From Oscillospiraceae bacterium (GTDB taxonomy: Bacteria; Bacillota; Clostridia; Oscillospirales; Ruminococcaceae): a stretch of DNA of 64,000 bases. This document shows, piece after piece, positions 14,005-22,428 of the stretch. The stretch is taken from assembly GCA_902363145.1 (NCBI GenBank), contig CABIZB010000001.1, positions 496,001 through 560,000 on the forward strand, given 5' to 3'. The notes beneath the pieces were generated by a model. The model was not told the origin of the DNA, made no database searches, and was given only the letters and a program-made list of their open reading frames with translations. Each line of letters begins with the position of its first letter. Within the stretch, counting starts at the first letter, position 1. The position numbers and the translations under genes were made by a program.

Positions 14005-16623
14005 TCAGCTGTCCTTTTCAGGTGCGATAGTCGTAAGAGAGAGCTTCTCGCCGTCGCTGTCAACCTTGATAGTAGTAAAGGGGTCAAGGTCGTTTGCGAT
14101 CATAGTGCGGGCGATAAGAGTTTCAAGCTTGCTCTGGATATATCTCTTAAGGGGACGTGCGCCGTAAATGGGGTCATAGCCCTCCTTAGCGATAAATTCC
14201 TTAGCTTCGTCAGTGACTTCAAGCTCAAGCTGCTTGTCCTCCAGACGCTTTCTCAGACCGTCCAGCATAAGGTCGATGATAGGATATATCTCCTTCTTGG
14301 AAAGGGGCTTGTAGAATACTATCTCGTCCAGACGGTTCAGGAACTCGGGACGGAAGTGAGTTTTCAGAAGCTTATCAACCTGAGCTCTTGCCTCGGGAGT
14401 TATCTCGTTGTTCTCGTCAATACCTTCAAGGATATACTCGGAGCCAAGGTTGGAGGTCAGTATGATTATGGTGTTCTTGAAATCTACCGTTCTGCCCTGA
14501 GAGTCGGTGATACGGCCGTCATCAAGTACCTGGAGCAGAATGTTGAATACATCGGGGTGAGCCTTCTCGACCTCATCGAAGAGGACTACGGAGTAAGGCT
14601 TGCGGCGAACAGCCTCAGTCAGCTGACCGCCCTCCTCATAACCAACATATCCCGGAGGCGCTCCGATAAGACGGCTCACGGAGTGTTTCTCCATGTACTC
14701 GGTCATGTCGATACGGACAATGTTCTTTTCATCGTCAAACAGTGCCTGTGCCAGAGCCTTTGCAAGCTCGGTCTTACCAACACCTGTAGGACCCATGAAG
14801 AGGAAGGAACCGATAGGACGGTTGGGGTCCTGTATTCCCGCTCTTGAACGGAGTATTGCCTCGCTGACCTTTTGAACAGCCTCGTCCTGACCGATAACTC
14901 TCTTGTGGAGAACCTCGTCCAGATGCAGCAGCTTCTCACGCTCGCCCTCCATAAGCTTGGATACGGGTATGCCTGTCCATCTGCCAACGATCTTGGCGAT
15001 CTCTTCATCTGTTACCTTGTCACGGAGCAGAGTATGCTTCTCATAGTCATCAGCAGCAGCCTCAGCCTCTTCCAGCTCTTTTTTCAGAGCAGGGAGCTTG
15101 CCGTACTTCAGCTCGGCAGCCTTGTTAAGGTCGTAGCTGCGCTCAGCTTTGGCAATGTCGGCGTTGGTGTGCTCAATGTCCTCACGGAGCTTCTGGAGAC
15201 GGGAGATAGAGTTTTTCTCGTTTTCCCAGCGTGTTTTCATGGAGTTAAACTCGTCACGCAGCTCGGAAAGCTCTTTTCTTACCTCTGCCAGCTTCTCCTG
15301 AGATATCTTGTCCTCTTCCTTTTTGAGGGCAGTCTCGGCGATCTCCTTCTGCATGATCTTTCTTGCGATATCATCAAGCTCGGTAGGCATGGAGTTCATT
15401 TCCGTGCGGATGGTAGCGCAGGCTTCATCAACAAGGTCGATAGCCTTATCGGGGAGAAATCTGTCGGTAATGTAACGGTTTGAAAGAACAGCGGCGGTGA
15501 TAAGTGCGCTGTCCTGAATTTTTACGCCGTGGAACACCTCGTAACGCTCTTTAAGTCCACGGAGGATAGAAATGGTATCCTCAACGGTAGGCTCATCAAC
15601 ACGCACGGGCTGGAAACGTCTTTCAAGCGCAGGATCCTTTTCGATGTACTGACGGTACTCGTTAAGAGTGGTCGCACCGATGCAGTGAAGCTCGCCTCTT
15701 GCAAGCATAGGCTTTAAGAGGTTGCCTGCGTCCATAGCGCCGTCGGTCTTGCCGGCACCGACAATGGTGTGCAGCTCATCAATGAAGAGGATTATCTTGC
15801 CTTCGGACTTTTTAACTTCGTTCAGAACGGCTTTCAGACGCTCCTCAAATTCGCCCCTGAACTTAGCGCCCGAAATAAGAGCACCCATATCAAGGGAGAA
15901 GAGCTTTCTGTCCTTTAAGTTGTCGGGAACATCTCCACGGACGATACGCTGTGCCAGACCCTCTGCAATGGCAGTTTTACCGACACCGGGTTCACCGATA
16001 AGAACGGGGTTGTTCTTGGACTTACGGGACAGGATACGGATAGTGTTTCTTATCTCGCTGTCACGGCCGATAACAGGGTCAAGCTTGTTCTGACGGGCAA
16101 GCTCCACAAGATCCTGACCGTACTTTTTAAGCACATCATAGGTGTCCTCGGGAGTATCGGTGGTAACACGCTGGTTGCCTCTTACCTCCTGAAGAGCCTT
16201 CAGGAAGCTGTCCTTGTCAATGGCAAAGTCCTTGAATATCTGTTTGATGTCCTTGTCAGCGTTGTCAAAGTAGGAGAGCATAACGTGCTCTACGGATACA
16301 AATTCATCGCCCATGTTCTTGGCAATGGCTTCGGAGGCGTTGAGCAGTCTGTCAAGGGACTGGGAGATATAAACGGTGTTCATATCACGTCCGCTGCCCG
16401 TTACCTTGGGTATATTTGCCATAACACGCTCAAGGCTGCCTGCAATAACGGTTGCGTCCTTGCCCAGCTTTTTCATCAGCTGAGGGATAAGACCGTTTTC
16501 CTGAGTCATCAGCGCATAAAGCAGATGAGGCTGGTCAACGTTGGTGTTCTGGTACTCAATAGCGGTATCCTGTGCAGCCTGAATGGCTTCTATAGTCTTT
16601 TTGGTAAGTTTCTGCATATTCAT
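14005..16623 (-). CDS. clpB: ATP-dependent disaggregase ClpB
   Basis: ClpB works with DnaK to extract and refold aggregated proteins after heat stress. The 872-residue protein has the N-terminal repeat domain, a first AAA module (GEPGVGKT, then IDELHTIVG), a long coiled-coil M domain (about 400-530) with many Glu, Lys and Arg, and a second AAA module ([15 protein letters not shown], then DEVEKAHP). It has no ClpP-docking loop visible and fits ClpB length. The start at 16623 is preferred: AAAGGA is only 2 bases before the upstream in-frame ATG at 16632 but 11 before this one. A short leader peptide gene and a palindrome precede it. Confidence 0.96.
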   Translation of the reverse strand: MNMQKLTKKTIEAIQAAQDTAIEYQNTNVDQPHLLYALMTQENGLIPQLMKKLGKDATVIAGSLERVMANIPKVTGSGRDMNTVYISQSLDRLLNASEAIAKNMGDEFVSVEHVMLSYFDNADKDIKQIFKDFAIDKDSFLKALQEVRGNQRVTTDTPEDTYDVLKKYGQDLVELARQNKLDPVIGRDSEIRNTIRILSRKSKNNPVLIGEPGVGKTAIAEGLAQRIVRGDVPDNLKDRKLFSLDMGALISGAKFRGEFEERLKAVLNEVKKSEGKIILFIDELHTIVGAGKTDGAMDAGNLLKPMLARGELHCIGATTLNEYRQYIEKDPALERRFQPVRVDEPTVEDTISILRGLKERYEVFHGVKIQDSALITAAVLSNRYITDRFLPDKAIDLVDEACATIRTEMNSMPTELDDIARKIMQKEIAETALKKEEDKISQEKLAEVRKELSELRDEFNSMKTRWENEKNSISRLQKLREDIEHTNADIAKAERSYDLNKAAELKYGKLPALKKELEEAEAAADDYEKHTLLRDKVTDEEIAKIVGRWTGIPVSKLMEGEREKLLHLDEVLHKRVIGQDEAVQKVSEAILRSRAGIQDPNRPIGSFLFMGPTGVGKTELAKALAQALFDDEKNIVRIDMTEYMEKHSVSRLIGAPPGYVGYEEGGQLTEAVRRKPYSVVLFDEVEKAHPDVFNILLQVLDDGRITDSQGRTVDFKNTIIILTSNLGSEYILEGIDENNEITPEARAQVDKLLKTHFRPEFLNRLDEIVFYKPLSKKEIYPIIDLMLDGLRKRLEDKQLELEVTDEAKEFIAKEGYDPIYGARPLKRYIQSKLETLIARTMIANDLDPFTTIKVDSDGEKLSLTTIAPEKDS

Positions 16624-16684
16624 AAAATTCATCTTCCTTTCAGACGGTGAGTTATATTTTCAAGTGGGGGAGTGCTTCGGTCAG

Positions 16685-16723
16685 CTACCTGTTGCGGCTC
16701 ATGACCTCATAAAGAATATTCAT
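16685..16723 (-). CDS. Possible 12-aa leader peptide upstream of clpB
   Basis: On the minus strand a perfect AAAGGAG (16733-16739) stands 9 bases before an ATG that encodes MNILYEVMSRNR and then stops, 62 bases before clpB. The ribosome site is stronger than that of clpB itself. It may couple translation to clpB expression; alternatively it is the remnant of a longer gene. Confidence 0.45.
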   Translation of the reverse strand: MNILYEVMSRNR

Positions 16724-16765
16724 ATGTGACCGCTCCTTTGTACGGATATTTTGCGGGAAATTTGT

Positions 16766-16793
16766 ATTTTAACGCCGAAAATTTCGGCACCAA
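16766..16793 (-). promoter_or_regulatory. Putative clpB promoter with central palindrome
   Basis: Minus-strand TAAAAT (16766-16771) and a weak TTGGTG (16788-16793) flank a perfect 15-base palindrome, GCCGAAAATTTCGGC (16774-16788). The palindrome also lies just upstream of the smpB -35 box, so a repressor there could act on both divergent genes. No CIRCE or CtsR-type site is seen at clpB. Confidence 0.45.
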
Positions 16794-16798
16794 AATGC

Positions 16799-16827
16799 TT
16801 GACAATCAAATGAAAATGTGCTATAGT
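16799..16827 (+). promoter_or_regulatory. Promoter of smpB
   Basis: TTGACA (16799-16804), 17-base spacer, TATAGT (16822-16827), located 38 bases before the smpB start. Confidence 0.8.
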
Positions 16828-16864
16828 TTATTTTGTAGCTTTTTTGATGAAAGGATGTGTCGTG

Positions 16865-17335
16865 ATGCCCGCCGATAAAAACGGATTTAAAACTATTGCC
16901 GAAAACCGAAAGGCAAGGCACGATTACTTTGTCATCGAAAGCTATGAAGCCGGTATCGAGCTTGTGGGAACTGAGGTCAAGGCCATCCGCCAGGGCGGCG
17001 TTAATCTCAAGGACTCATGGTGTACTATTGAAGACGGCGAGCTGTGGGTGAAGGGAATGCACATATCTCCCTACGAACACGGCAACATTTTCAATCGTGA
17101 CCCCATGCGAGTCAGAAGGCTGCTGCTCCATAAGAAGGAGATCAACAAGCTTTTCGGTACTATCAAGCAGGAGGGGCTTACTCTCATTCCTATCTCTCTT
17201 TACTTCAAGGGTTCAAGGGTCAAGATGCAGGTCGGTCTTTGCAAGGGCAAGAAGCTTCACGATAAGCGTGATGCAATGGCTGCCGAGGCTGCCAAGCGTG
17301 ATATTGACAGAGCCATCAAGGAGAGAAACAGGTAA
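16865..17335 (+). CDS. smpB: SsrA-binding protein SmpB
   Basis: SmpB binds tmRNA and brings it to stalled ribosomes for trans-translation. The 156-residue product has the OB-fold signature [20 protein letters not shown], then [10 protein letters not shown], and the basic C-terminal tail with the DKRD motif. ATG 16865 is used because AAAGGATG lies at the right distance; two upstream ATGs at 16844 and 16847 overlap or precede that site. ssrA follows 19 bases downstream, so the protein and its RNA partner are made together. Confidence 0.96.
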   Translation: MPADKNGFKTIAENRKARHDYFVIESYEAGIELVGTEVKAIRQGGVNLKDSWCTIEDGELWVKGMHISPYEHGNIFNRDPMRVRRLLLHKKEINKLFGTIKQEGLTLIPISLYFKGSRVKMQVGLCKGKKLHDKRDAMAAEAAKRDIDRAIKERNR

Positions 17336-17354
17336 AACGTTCGCTTCATAACCT

Positions 17355-17706
17355 GGGGATGTAAAGGTTTCGACGGGGATTGTGAAGCATGATAAGCGAG
17401 CAGAGGACTGTGCTGATCTCTATAACCCGCACACGTTTTAAAATTAGACGACAACGATAATTTTGCTTTAGCAGCTGCGTAAGCGCTGCTCGTCTGCCCG
17501 GAAAGTACCGTGGTTCCGGCTCAGGCGTCGATTAACGGTGAACGTCATTCGGGAGTGCCTGCGCCCGTCTGATGTATCGCAGGCTACTGAGTTCAGCTGT
17601 GTGTCTGTTCACGGCTGAACGAGGGAATGTAAATAACAGACTACGCTCGTAGAAAGTCGTGTGGATCGGTTTTCGGACACGGGTTCGATTCCCGTCATCT
17701 CCACCA
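17355..17706 (+). ncRNA. ssrA: Transfer-messenger RNA (tmRNA)
   Basis: The 5' end GGGGATG pairs with CATCTCC near the 3' end to form the acceptor stem, with ACCA after it encoded in the DNA. The T arm (GGGTTCGATTCCC) and the 5' GTTTCGACGGGG block are canonical. The tag reading frame at 17450-17482 encodes DNDNFALAAA followed by TAA, a proteolysis tag with the usual LAAA end. The length of about 352 bases is normal. The 3' end is a classic integration site for phages, and prophage-like relics lie directly downstream. Confidence 0.97.
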
Positions 17707-17711
17707 GATAT

Positions 17712-17750
17712 CCGTCTGTAAGGATTTCCTTGCAGGCGGTTTTCTTTTTT
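17712..17750 (+). terminator. Terminator after ssrA
   Basis: A 12-bp stem (CCGTCTGTAAGG with CCTTGCAGGCGG, two wobble pairs) and an ATTT loop precede TTTTCTTTTTT. Confidence 0.88.
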
Positions 17751-17826
17751 CTGACTTTTTACAAGTATCAGTATAACTGCTTATTGTGACAATATAATGT
17801 TAGAATTGTGACAAATAAGTAAATTT

Positions 17827-17853
17827 TAGCACTCTGTGCGTGAGAGTGCTAAT
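17827..17853 (+). promoter_or_regulatory. Orphan CIRCE element (HrcA operator)
   Basis: TTAGCACTC and GAGTGCTAA flank exactly 9 bases, a perfect CIRCE, the binding site of the heat-shock repressor HrcA. No groES, groEL, hrcA or dnaK gene lies on either side. A TATAAT at 17793 (plus strand) and a TAGACA/TAAAAT pair on the minus strand could each be its promoter. The 386-base gap 17707-18092 holds this site and two hairpins but no gene. Confidence 0.88.
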
Positions 17854-17952
17854 TTCCTGCTTTTCCTCTTTTATGAGTTTATTTTACCATATTATATGTG
17901 CAGATGTCTATAGATTTCGGAAGTTTTAATTTGATTTTAATGAAATAAAATT

Positions 17953-17991
17953 CCCCTTACTGATATGGTTGATACATAGATCAGTAAGGGG
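17953..17991 (-). terminator. Hairpin, possible terminator of the zinc-ribbon gene
   Basis: A perfect 12-bp inverted repeat, CCCCTTACTGAT / ATCAGTAAGGGG, with a 15-base loop is followed on the minus strand by AATTTTATTT. The next minus-strand stop is about 100 bases upstream, so it may instead be an unrelated palindrome. Confidence 0.45.
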
Positions 17992-18092
17992 GATATGTAT
18001 GTGTTTATAGGGAGAGGTGAGTAAAACATATCGCAGCGTTTTATAAGTGATATAAACAAAAGACTTTGGTACCAAATACGATGCCTCTTATC

Positions 18093-18542
18093 TTACCACT
18101 TATATCCGCAGTTCTTACAGTGCATAGTTTTACCTAAGTTACTACTAAATAATCCAACCAAAGCAAAGCCAAAAGCTTTTTGAGCTGTAGATATTCTTTC
18201 TACATTTGTTGAACCGCAGGTAGGACACTTAGGTACATTAGCTCTTTGAGCTTGTTGTTTTTCCATACGCATCATATCAAGAGTAGCTTGCTGTTGGGCT
18301 TTTTCTACCCCTACCCTTTTATTGTAGAGTTCTTCATCGAAGAGTGGATTGGGTTTTACATATTCTTCGAGGATTTTCTTAGATGGGTCAAAATCGTAAC
18401 CGCCATCATATAACCATTTGTCCCACGAATACGGCGTTACAATTTCTTTAGTTCCACAAAAATTACATATATCATTTTCTCCACCAATATTCCCACATTT
18501 GGGGCAATATGCCATCATATCTTCTTTCTCATTTTTATTCAT
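18093..18542 (-). CDS. Double zinc-ribbon protein, phage-type (149 aa)
   Basis: Two zinc ribbons are seen: CPKCG...CNFCG in the first 30 residues and CPTCGSTNVERIST...CKNCGYKW at the end. Between them is a charged helical stretch rich in Gln, and before the last Cys pair a short hydrophobic AFGFALVGLF segment. The C-terminal module is common in Firmicutes prophages. GAGGTGATTTATT precedes the ATG. It has a strong promoter of its own. It lies in the relic zone next to tmRNA and is AT-richer than the flanking genes. Confidence 0.75.
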   Translation of the reverse strand: MNKNEKEDMMAYCPKCGNIGGENDICNFCGTKEIVTPYSWDKWLYDGGYDFDPSKKILEEYVKPNPLFDEELYNKRVGVEKAQQQATLDMMRMEKQQAQRANVPKCPTCGSTNVERISTAQKAFGFALVGLFSSNLGKTMHCKNCGYKW

Positions 18543-18564
18543 AATAAATCACCTCTGTACTTTA

Positions 18565-18593
18565 ATTATATACTATAAATTAAATGAAGTCAA
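18565..18593 (-). promoter_or_regulatory. Promoter of the zinc-ribbon gene
   Basis: On the minus strand TTGACT (18588-18593) and TATAAT (18565-18570) are 17 bases apart, 22 bases before the start codon. Confidence 0.82.
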
Positions 18594-18632
18594 CATTATT
18601 TATAAAATTTATTCAAAACGTAAATTTTATAT

Positions 18633-19277
18633 TTGGTATTTAAGACTGTTGACGGAAGTTTAACAAATATATTTAAGAAGACAGAACAGATATCAAGTGG
18701 GTTTAATTTGGCATCAACTGAAGTAGCTGGTTTTGTTAATCAATTTAACAGAATAAATAGTAATCAGCAATTTGATAGACCTTGGGAAAGATTTTTACAA
18801 GGTGCAACAAATCGTGATTCTAATGTTGCTTTATACTTTGCTGAACTCGCTGAAAAGGGAGCTTCTGCAAAAGCAAGTATTGAGGGTGTCTATGCTGCAA
18901 TTCTTGATGGTAATACTAAAGGTTTTGCCAATGTAAAATCAACAATGACTTTGTTCAATCAGGCACAACAGTCTGGTGCAGATAATGCAAAGGCATTTGC
19001 AAAAGCAGTTAGTCAGAGTAATACTCAGCTCGGTAATTATTTGGGCGGTCTTAACGGAGCTAAAGCATCTCTTGTTGGTTATGGTACACAATTAGCGATT
19101 ACAACAGCAAAAACTATAGGTCTTCGAGCTGTCACTATGGCTCTTAATGCTGCTTTAACTTGGGGATTATCCGCTGGTATAAGTGCTTTGATTTCATGGT
19201 TAGATACGGTAATTGTTACTGAAAAAGAACTTGCTGAAAAGACAAAACAAACAGCAGATGAAGCTAAAAAATCTTAC
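18633..19277 (+). pseudogene. Fragment of a phage tail tape-measure-like gene
   Basis: About 210 residues resemble an internal part of gut-phage tail tape-measure proteins: an Ala/Gln-rich helical region, then ALNAALTWGLSAGISALISW and TEKELAEKTKQTADEAKKS. An in-frame stop at 18621 and no ribosome site argue against a true start. After about 19277 the frame runs into unrelated sequence to a stop at 19358. It is therefore truncated at both ends. Its AT-rich codon use differs from the cotJ genes that follow. The sequence type is fairly clear and the exact parent is not. Confidence 0.65.
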
Positions 19278-19299
19278 CTGCAATCTTGCCCTTTCACCA

Positions 19300-19308
19300 A
19301 TCTCCACC
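19300..19308 (+). other. Possible attachment-site copy of the tmRNA 3' end
   Basis: ATCTCCACC here repeats the last bases of ssrA at 17697-17705. It falls about 20 bases after the tape-measure fragment breaks off and before the cotJ operon, where a right attachment site would be expected. Nine bases alone are weak evidence. Confidence 0.35.
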
Positions 19309-19327
19309 CGCCGCATAATATAAAAAA

Positions 19328-19366
19328 GCGGAAAATCACAGGAGCAGCGGCCCTGTGATACTCCGC
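19328..19366 (-). terminator. Leftward-facing hairpin upstream of cotJA
   Basis: CGGAAAATCACAGG and CCTGTGATACTCCG form a stem with two mismatches, and Ts follow only on the minus strand (GCTTTTTT). No minus-strand gene ends here, so it either blocks antisense transcription or is left from a lost gene. Confidence 0.5.
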
Positions 19367-19394
19367 CGAATACATTACCGAAAGGAGAGGGAAG

Positions 19395-19604
19395 ATGAAC
19401 GAAAACGACAAATGCAGTACAGACGGACTGACCATACCCCGGGGACGTTTTCCTCAGGATACACCTCTTGCCATGGCATATGTGCCCTATCAGGAGTGGG
19501 AGGACACCTACGCCGAGAATGTAGCTCTGGCAAAGGGCACCATATTCCCGTCGCTTGATATGCCTTTTCTTGGAAAGGAGGGCGTAGCACAGTATGGAAA
19601 ATAA
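19395..19604 (+). CDS. cotJA: Spore coat-associated protein CotJA
   Basis: The 69-residue protein has the CotJA pattern: RGRFPQDTPLAMAYVPYQEW, then YAENVALAKGTIFPSLDMPF. In Bacillus, CotJA belongs to a set of inner spore-coat proteins made in the mother cell. AAAGGAGAGG precedes the ATG. It overlaps cotJB by 11 bases. Its presence supports a spore-forming host. Confidence 0.9.
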   Translation: MNENDKCSTDGLTIPRGRFPQDTPLAMAYVPYQEWEDTYAENVALAKGTIFPSLDMPFLGKEGVAQYGK

Positions 19605-19851
19605 ACGCCGTCAGCTTATGTACGCCATTCAGATGTACGACTTTTATCTGTATGAGCTCCAGCTGTACCTCGACACTCACCCCACCTGCCGCAACGGACT
19701 TTTTGCGTTCAGACGATACAAGGAACTGCGTGAAAAGGCAGTACGGTCATATAATGAGCTGTTCGGACCTCTGACACCTATCCAGTCAGGCTGCGAAAAT
19801 GTCTTTGAATGGGCAAAGGGCCCCTGGCCGTGGGAAAAGGAGGCTAACTGA
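19594..19851 (+). CDS. cotJB: Spore coat protein CotJB
   Basis: The 85-residue product carries the CotJB signature: helical MYAIQMYDFYLYELQLYLD, THPTCRNGL, and the C-terminal GCENVFEWAKGPWPWE. It overlaps cotJA at its start and ends 1 base before cotJC, so the three are translated as a unit. Confidence 0.92.
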   Translation: MENKRRQLMYAIQMYDFYLYELQLYLDTHPTCRNGLFAFRRYKELREKAVRSYNELFGPLTPIQSGCENVFEWAKGPWPWEKEAN

Positions 19852-19852
19852 T

Positions 19853-20452
19853 ATGTGGATATATGAAAAAAAGCTCCAGTATCCCGTTAACATCAAAAAT
19901 CCGAATCCTGCTCTGGCTAAAATGATAATTTCACAGCTTGGCGGTCCCGACGGTGAGCTTGCTGCATCACTAAGATACCTGAGCCAGAGATATACCGCAC
20001 CCTATGCTCAGGTAAAGGGCATTCTGACCGATGTCGGCACCGAGGAGCTTGCTCATGTTGAGATGATCTCATCTATAGTATATCAGCTGACCAAGAACCT
20101 TACTCCCGAGCAGATAAAGGCAGGCGGACTGGACGCATACTATGTTGACCATACGCTGGGCATCTATCCGTCATCGGCAGCAGGCGTTCCGTTCACCGCA
20201 GCGTACTTCCAGTCAAAGGGAGATATTCTCACCGACCTCCATGAAAACATGGCTGCGGAACAGAAAGCTCGCTCGACCTACGATAATATCCTGCGTTTTG
20301 CAGATGATCCCGATGTCCGTGACCCCATAAAGTTCCTGAGACAGCGTGAGATCGTACATTTCCAGAGGTTTGGTGAAGCTCTTCGCATAAGTCAGGATAA
20401 CCTCAACTCCAGAAACTTCTACGCATTCAACCCTGAATTTGATGTCCGCTGA
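19853..20452 (+). CDS. cotJC: CotJC, manganese-catalase-like spore coat protein
   Basis: The 199-residue protein begins MWIYEKKLQYPV and carries a ferritin-like di-metal fold with ligands in GELAASLRYLSQRY, GTEELAHVEM and REIVHFQRFGEAL. CotJC belongs to the Mn-catalase family and is thought to protect the spore from peroxide. ATG 19853 is chosen: AAAAGGAGG lies just upstream, and an extension to 19799 overlaps cotJB. A terminator follows. Confidence 0.94.
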   Translation: MWIYEKKLQYPVNIKNPNPALAKMIISQLGGPDGELAASLRYLSQRYTAPYAQVKGILTDVGTEELAHVEMISSIVYQLTKNLTPEQIKAGGLDAYYVDHTLGIYPSSAAGVPFTAAYFQSKGDILTDLHENMAAEQKARSTYDNILRFADDPDVRDPIKFLRQREIVHFQRFGEALRISQDNLNSRNFYAFNPEFDVR

Positions 20453-20465
20453 GAAGCGGACGAAA

Positions 20466-20501
20466 AAAACGTCGGATACACATTTGTGTGTCCGACGTTT
20501 T
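20466..20501 (+). terminator. Bidirectional terminator between cotJC and the convergent gene
   Basis: AAAACGTCGGATACACA and TGTGTCCGACGTTTT pair with a short loop, with A/T runs on both sides; it serves cotJC and the minus-strand gene ending at 20508. Confidence 0.9.
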
Positions 20502-20507
20502 GCATTA

Positions 20508-21545
20508 TCAAACTATAAGCAGTATCGCAGCCATTACAGCGTATGTGGAAAGAAAGTACAGAACGATAAATGTAACCAGCAGCGCCGCTGAGGTTCCGCC
20601 TGCGCTTTTGAGAGCTTCCGATACGTTTATGCCGCTTGCTGCTGCGCTTTTCTTTATCTTGCTTCCCTTGGAGATAACGTTTTTGTAGTAGAAGTAATTT
20701 GAAAGCGTTGCAAAGATGAATATGACTACCCAGCTCACCAGCGAAGATATGTTGTACAGCATATTGAAGCTTTCACCGGTGACACTGAACTCGGCAACCT
20801 TGGTAAGCGCCGCTTCAAACGAGGGATACATATTAACAAGTGCGTCCTTGAAGCCGTATTCCGTGAGCATTATCTTCATGCCCATAAGCGATGAGGGAAT
20901 GGATATGATGGACTTTATCAGCAGCACCAGAAACGCCAGCAAAGGCATCTTTCTGTAAGCAAAGTAAAATTCGGGGAATAGCATTGCGGGGATATTGAAG
21001 CTCAGCTTGAATTTTGTGGCTTTCATCACCCTGAACTTGGGAAGATAGAACCTTGTGTTGCTGCCTATAAAATCCGCAATGTCCTTGGTGGTCATGTCCT
21101 CGTCGTACTTTTCATCGGGACTGAATCCGCAGAGAGGATCGCTGTAGTTGAGCATATACGGATACATGGTCTCCATAGCGTTCTGCTCGGCGTTGTTGAA
21201 AAAGGTATCGCCGTTTGAAAAGCTTTCCTGTTCTTCACCGTCCGCTTTGTCTTTCTGTGAAAGGTAATAGGGAGTGGGAGTGCCGCACTTGTCGCAGAAA
21301 AGCTGGTCATTTCGCAGAGTATTGCCACAGACTGAGCATTTAAGCCCCTCCGCCTGCTCTTTTTCCTCGACCTCTGCTTTCCAGCTCATGTGCTTGCTGT
21401 GCAGCTCGTAGTTTATACATCTGCCCTCTTTTTTGTAGCAGTCCCTGTGATAGGGAGTGCCGCATTCGGGGCATACCACGATATCGTCATCATCGGTAAA
21501 TTTTTTACCGCAGGACTTGCATTCATATCCTGTATAGTTAAACAA
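20508..21545 (-). CDS. Prokaryotic RING-like/zinc-ribbon membrane protein (345 aa)
   Basis: The N terminus has a RING-like zinc fold (CKSCGKKF, CPECGTPYHRDC) and a second zinc ribbon (CSVCGNTL, CDKCGTP). A Glu/Asp linker leads to a membrane part with about four helices in the last 170 residues. The combination resembles Prok-RING_1 proteins fused to a DUF2628-like membrane region. The start is TTG at 21545, with GGAGGAG 6 bases upstream. The function is unknown; an envelope or sporulation role is only suggested by the cotJ neighbour. Confidence 0.75.
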   Translation of the reverse strand: MFNYTGYECKSCGKKFTDDDDIVVCPECGTPYHRDCYKKEGRCINYELHSKHMSWKAEVEEKEQAEGLKCSVCGNTLRNDQLFCDKCGTPTPYYLSQKDKADGEEQESFSNGDTFFNNAEQNAMETMYPYMLNYSDPLCGFSPDEKYDEDMTTKDIADFIGSNTRFYLPKFRVMKATKFKLSFNIPAMLFPEFYFAYRKMPLLAFLVLLIKSIISIPSSLMGMKIMLTEYGFKDALVNMYPSFEAALTKVAEFSVTGESFNMLYNISSLVSWVVIFIFATLSNYFYYKNVISKGSKIKKSAAASGINVSEALKSAGGTSAALLVTFIVLYFLSTYAVMAAILLIV

Positions 21546-21741
21546 ACTATACTCCTCCGATCTGCCATTGGCTAGGTTTGTTCCTTATAGTATATCACAT
21601 TTTTTTCCAAAAAACAAGACGATTTCATACTTTCATCTTTTTAACACAAAGATATCATTTTTTGTGAGAAAAAATTACACATTGCAGGTGTAATATAAAA
21701 TGCGGAGGATTATATAATCTCTATGGAAAGAATGATGAAAA

Positions 21742-22428
21742 ATGAGATCAGGAAAGATCATTAAAAGAATTATTCAGCTGGCGCCTGTGCTTATGATCGT
21801 TCTTATGGCTGTGATATATTTTGCCGCCCTTAAAGACCTTACCTTTGAGCAGGTGCTGAACTATACGCCCACAGCTCCCTTGGCTGCTGCGGCTGTGTTA
21901 CTGCTTATGTATGCACTGAAATCCCTGTCCTATTTCTTCCCCATGCTGCTCATTGCCGCAGTTGCGGGAGCGGTACTGCCCATATATGCGGCTATCCCCG
22001 TTAATCTGCTGGGAATAGTTATAATGGCGTCCATTCCCTATGCAGTGGGAAAATATGCCGAGGGAGAAGTGGTGGACAAGCTTGCCGCAAAGCACGAGAA
22101 AATAAGCATCGTCCGTGAATACAGCACCAAGCACCAGCGGTTCGGAGCATTTTTCCTCCGTATCGTCAGCTGCCTGCCATATGATATCGTAAGCCTTGTT
22201 ATGGGAAGCCTGCGCTTTGATTACAAGGACTACATCATCGGCTCGTTTCTGGGCACAGCTCCGGGAATAATACTTACTACTTTTATGGGCTCAGCCATAA
22301 CCGAGCCGCTTTCGCCCGAGTTCATCATCTGTGCTGTCATTGAGGTCATCATTGCCGTTTCGTCTGCGGTGGCTTACAGGATACACAGGAAAAAGCAGGG
22401 TAAGATCAGCGGTCAGGGTCAGGAGTAA
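21742..22428 (+). CDS. VTT-domain (DedA/TVP38-like) membrane protein
   Basis: The 228-residue protein has about six hydrophobic segments and the VTT/SNARE-associated core: GIVIMASIPYAVGKYAEGE, a charged stretch, then FGAFFLRIVSCLPYDIVS, GSFLGTAPGIILTTFMG. Proteins of this family act as lipid scramblases or in membrane homeostasis. The final 23 bases overlap the convergent gene's 3' end. The ribosome site is weak (GGAAAGAATGATG). Confidence 0.85.
   Translation: MRSGKIIKRIIQLAPVLMIVLMAVIYFAALKDLTFEQVLNYTPTAPLAAAAVLLLMYALKSLSYFFPMLLIAAVAGAVLPIYAAIPVNLLGIVIMASIPYAVGKYAEGEVVDKLAAKHEKISIVREYSTKHQRFGAFFLRIVSCLPYDIVSLVMGSLRFDYKDYIIGSFLGTAPGIILTTFMGSAITEPLSPEFIICAVIEVIIAVSSAVAYRIHRKKQGKISGQGQE

Noticed and set aside
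14005-16650. Several plus-strand frames of 60-310 codons opposite clpB
   Set aside because: ClpB motifs are complete on the minus strand; the opposite frames lack ribosome sites and family motifs.
17680-17706. Separate tRNA gene suggested by the T arm and CCA
   Set aside because: The T arm and acceptor end belong to the tmRNA, whose 5' half and tag frame are intact upstream.
17827-18542. CIRCE as the operator of the zinc-ribbon gene
   Set aside because: That gene is transcribed leftward from a promoter at 18565-18593, and CIRCE lies about 240 bases past its 3' end.
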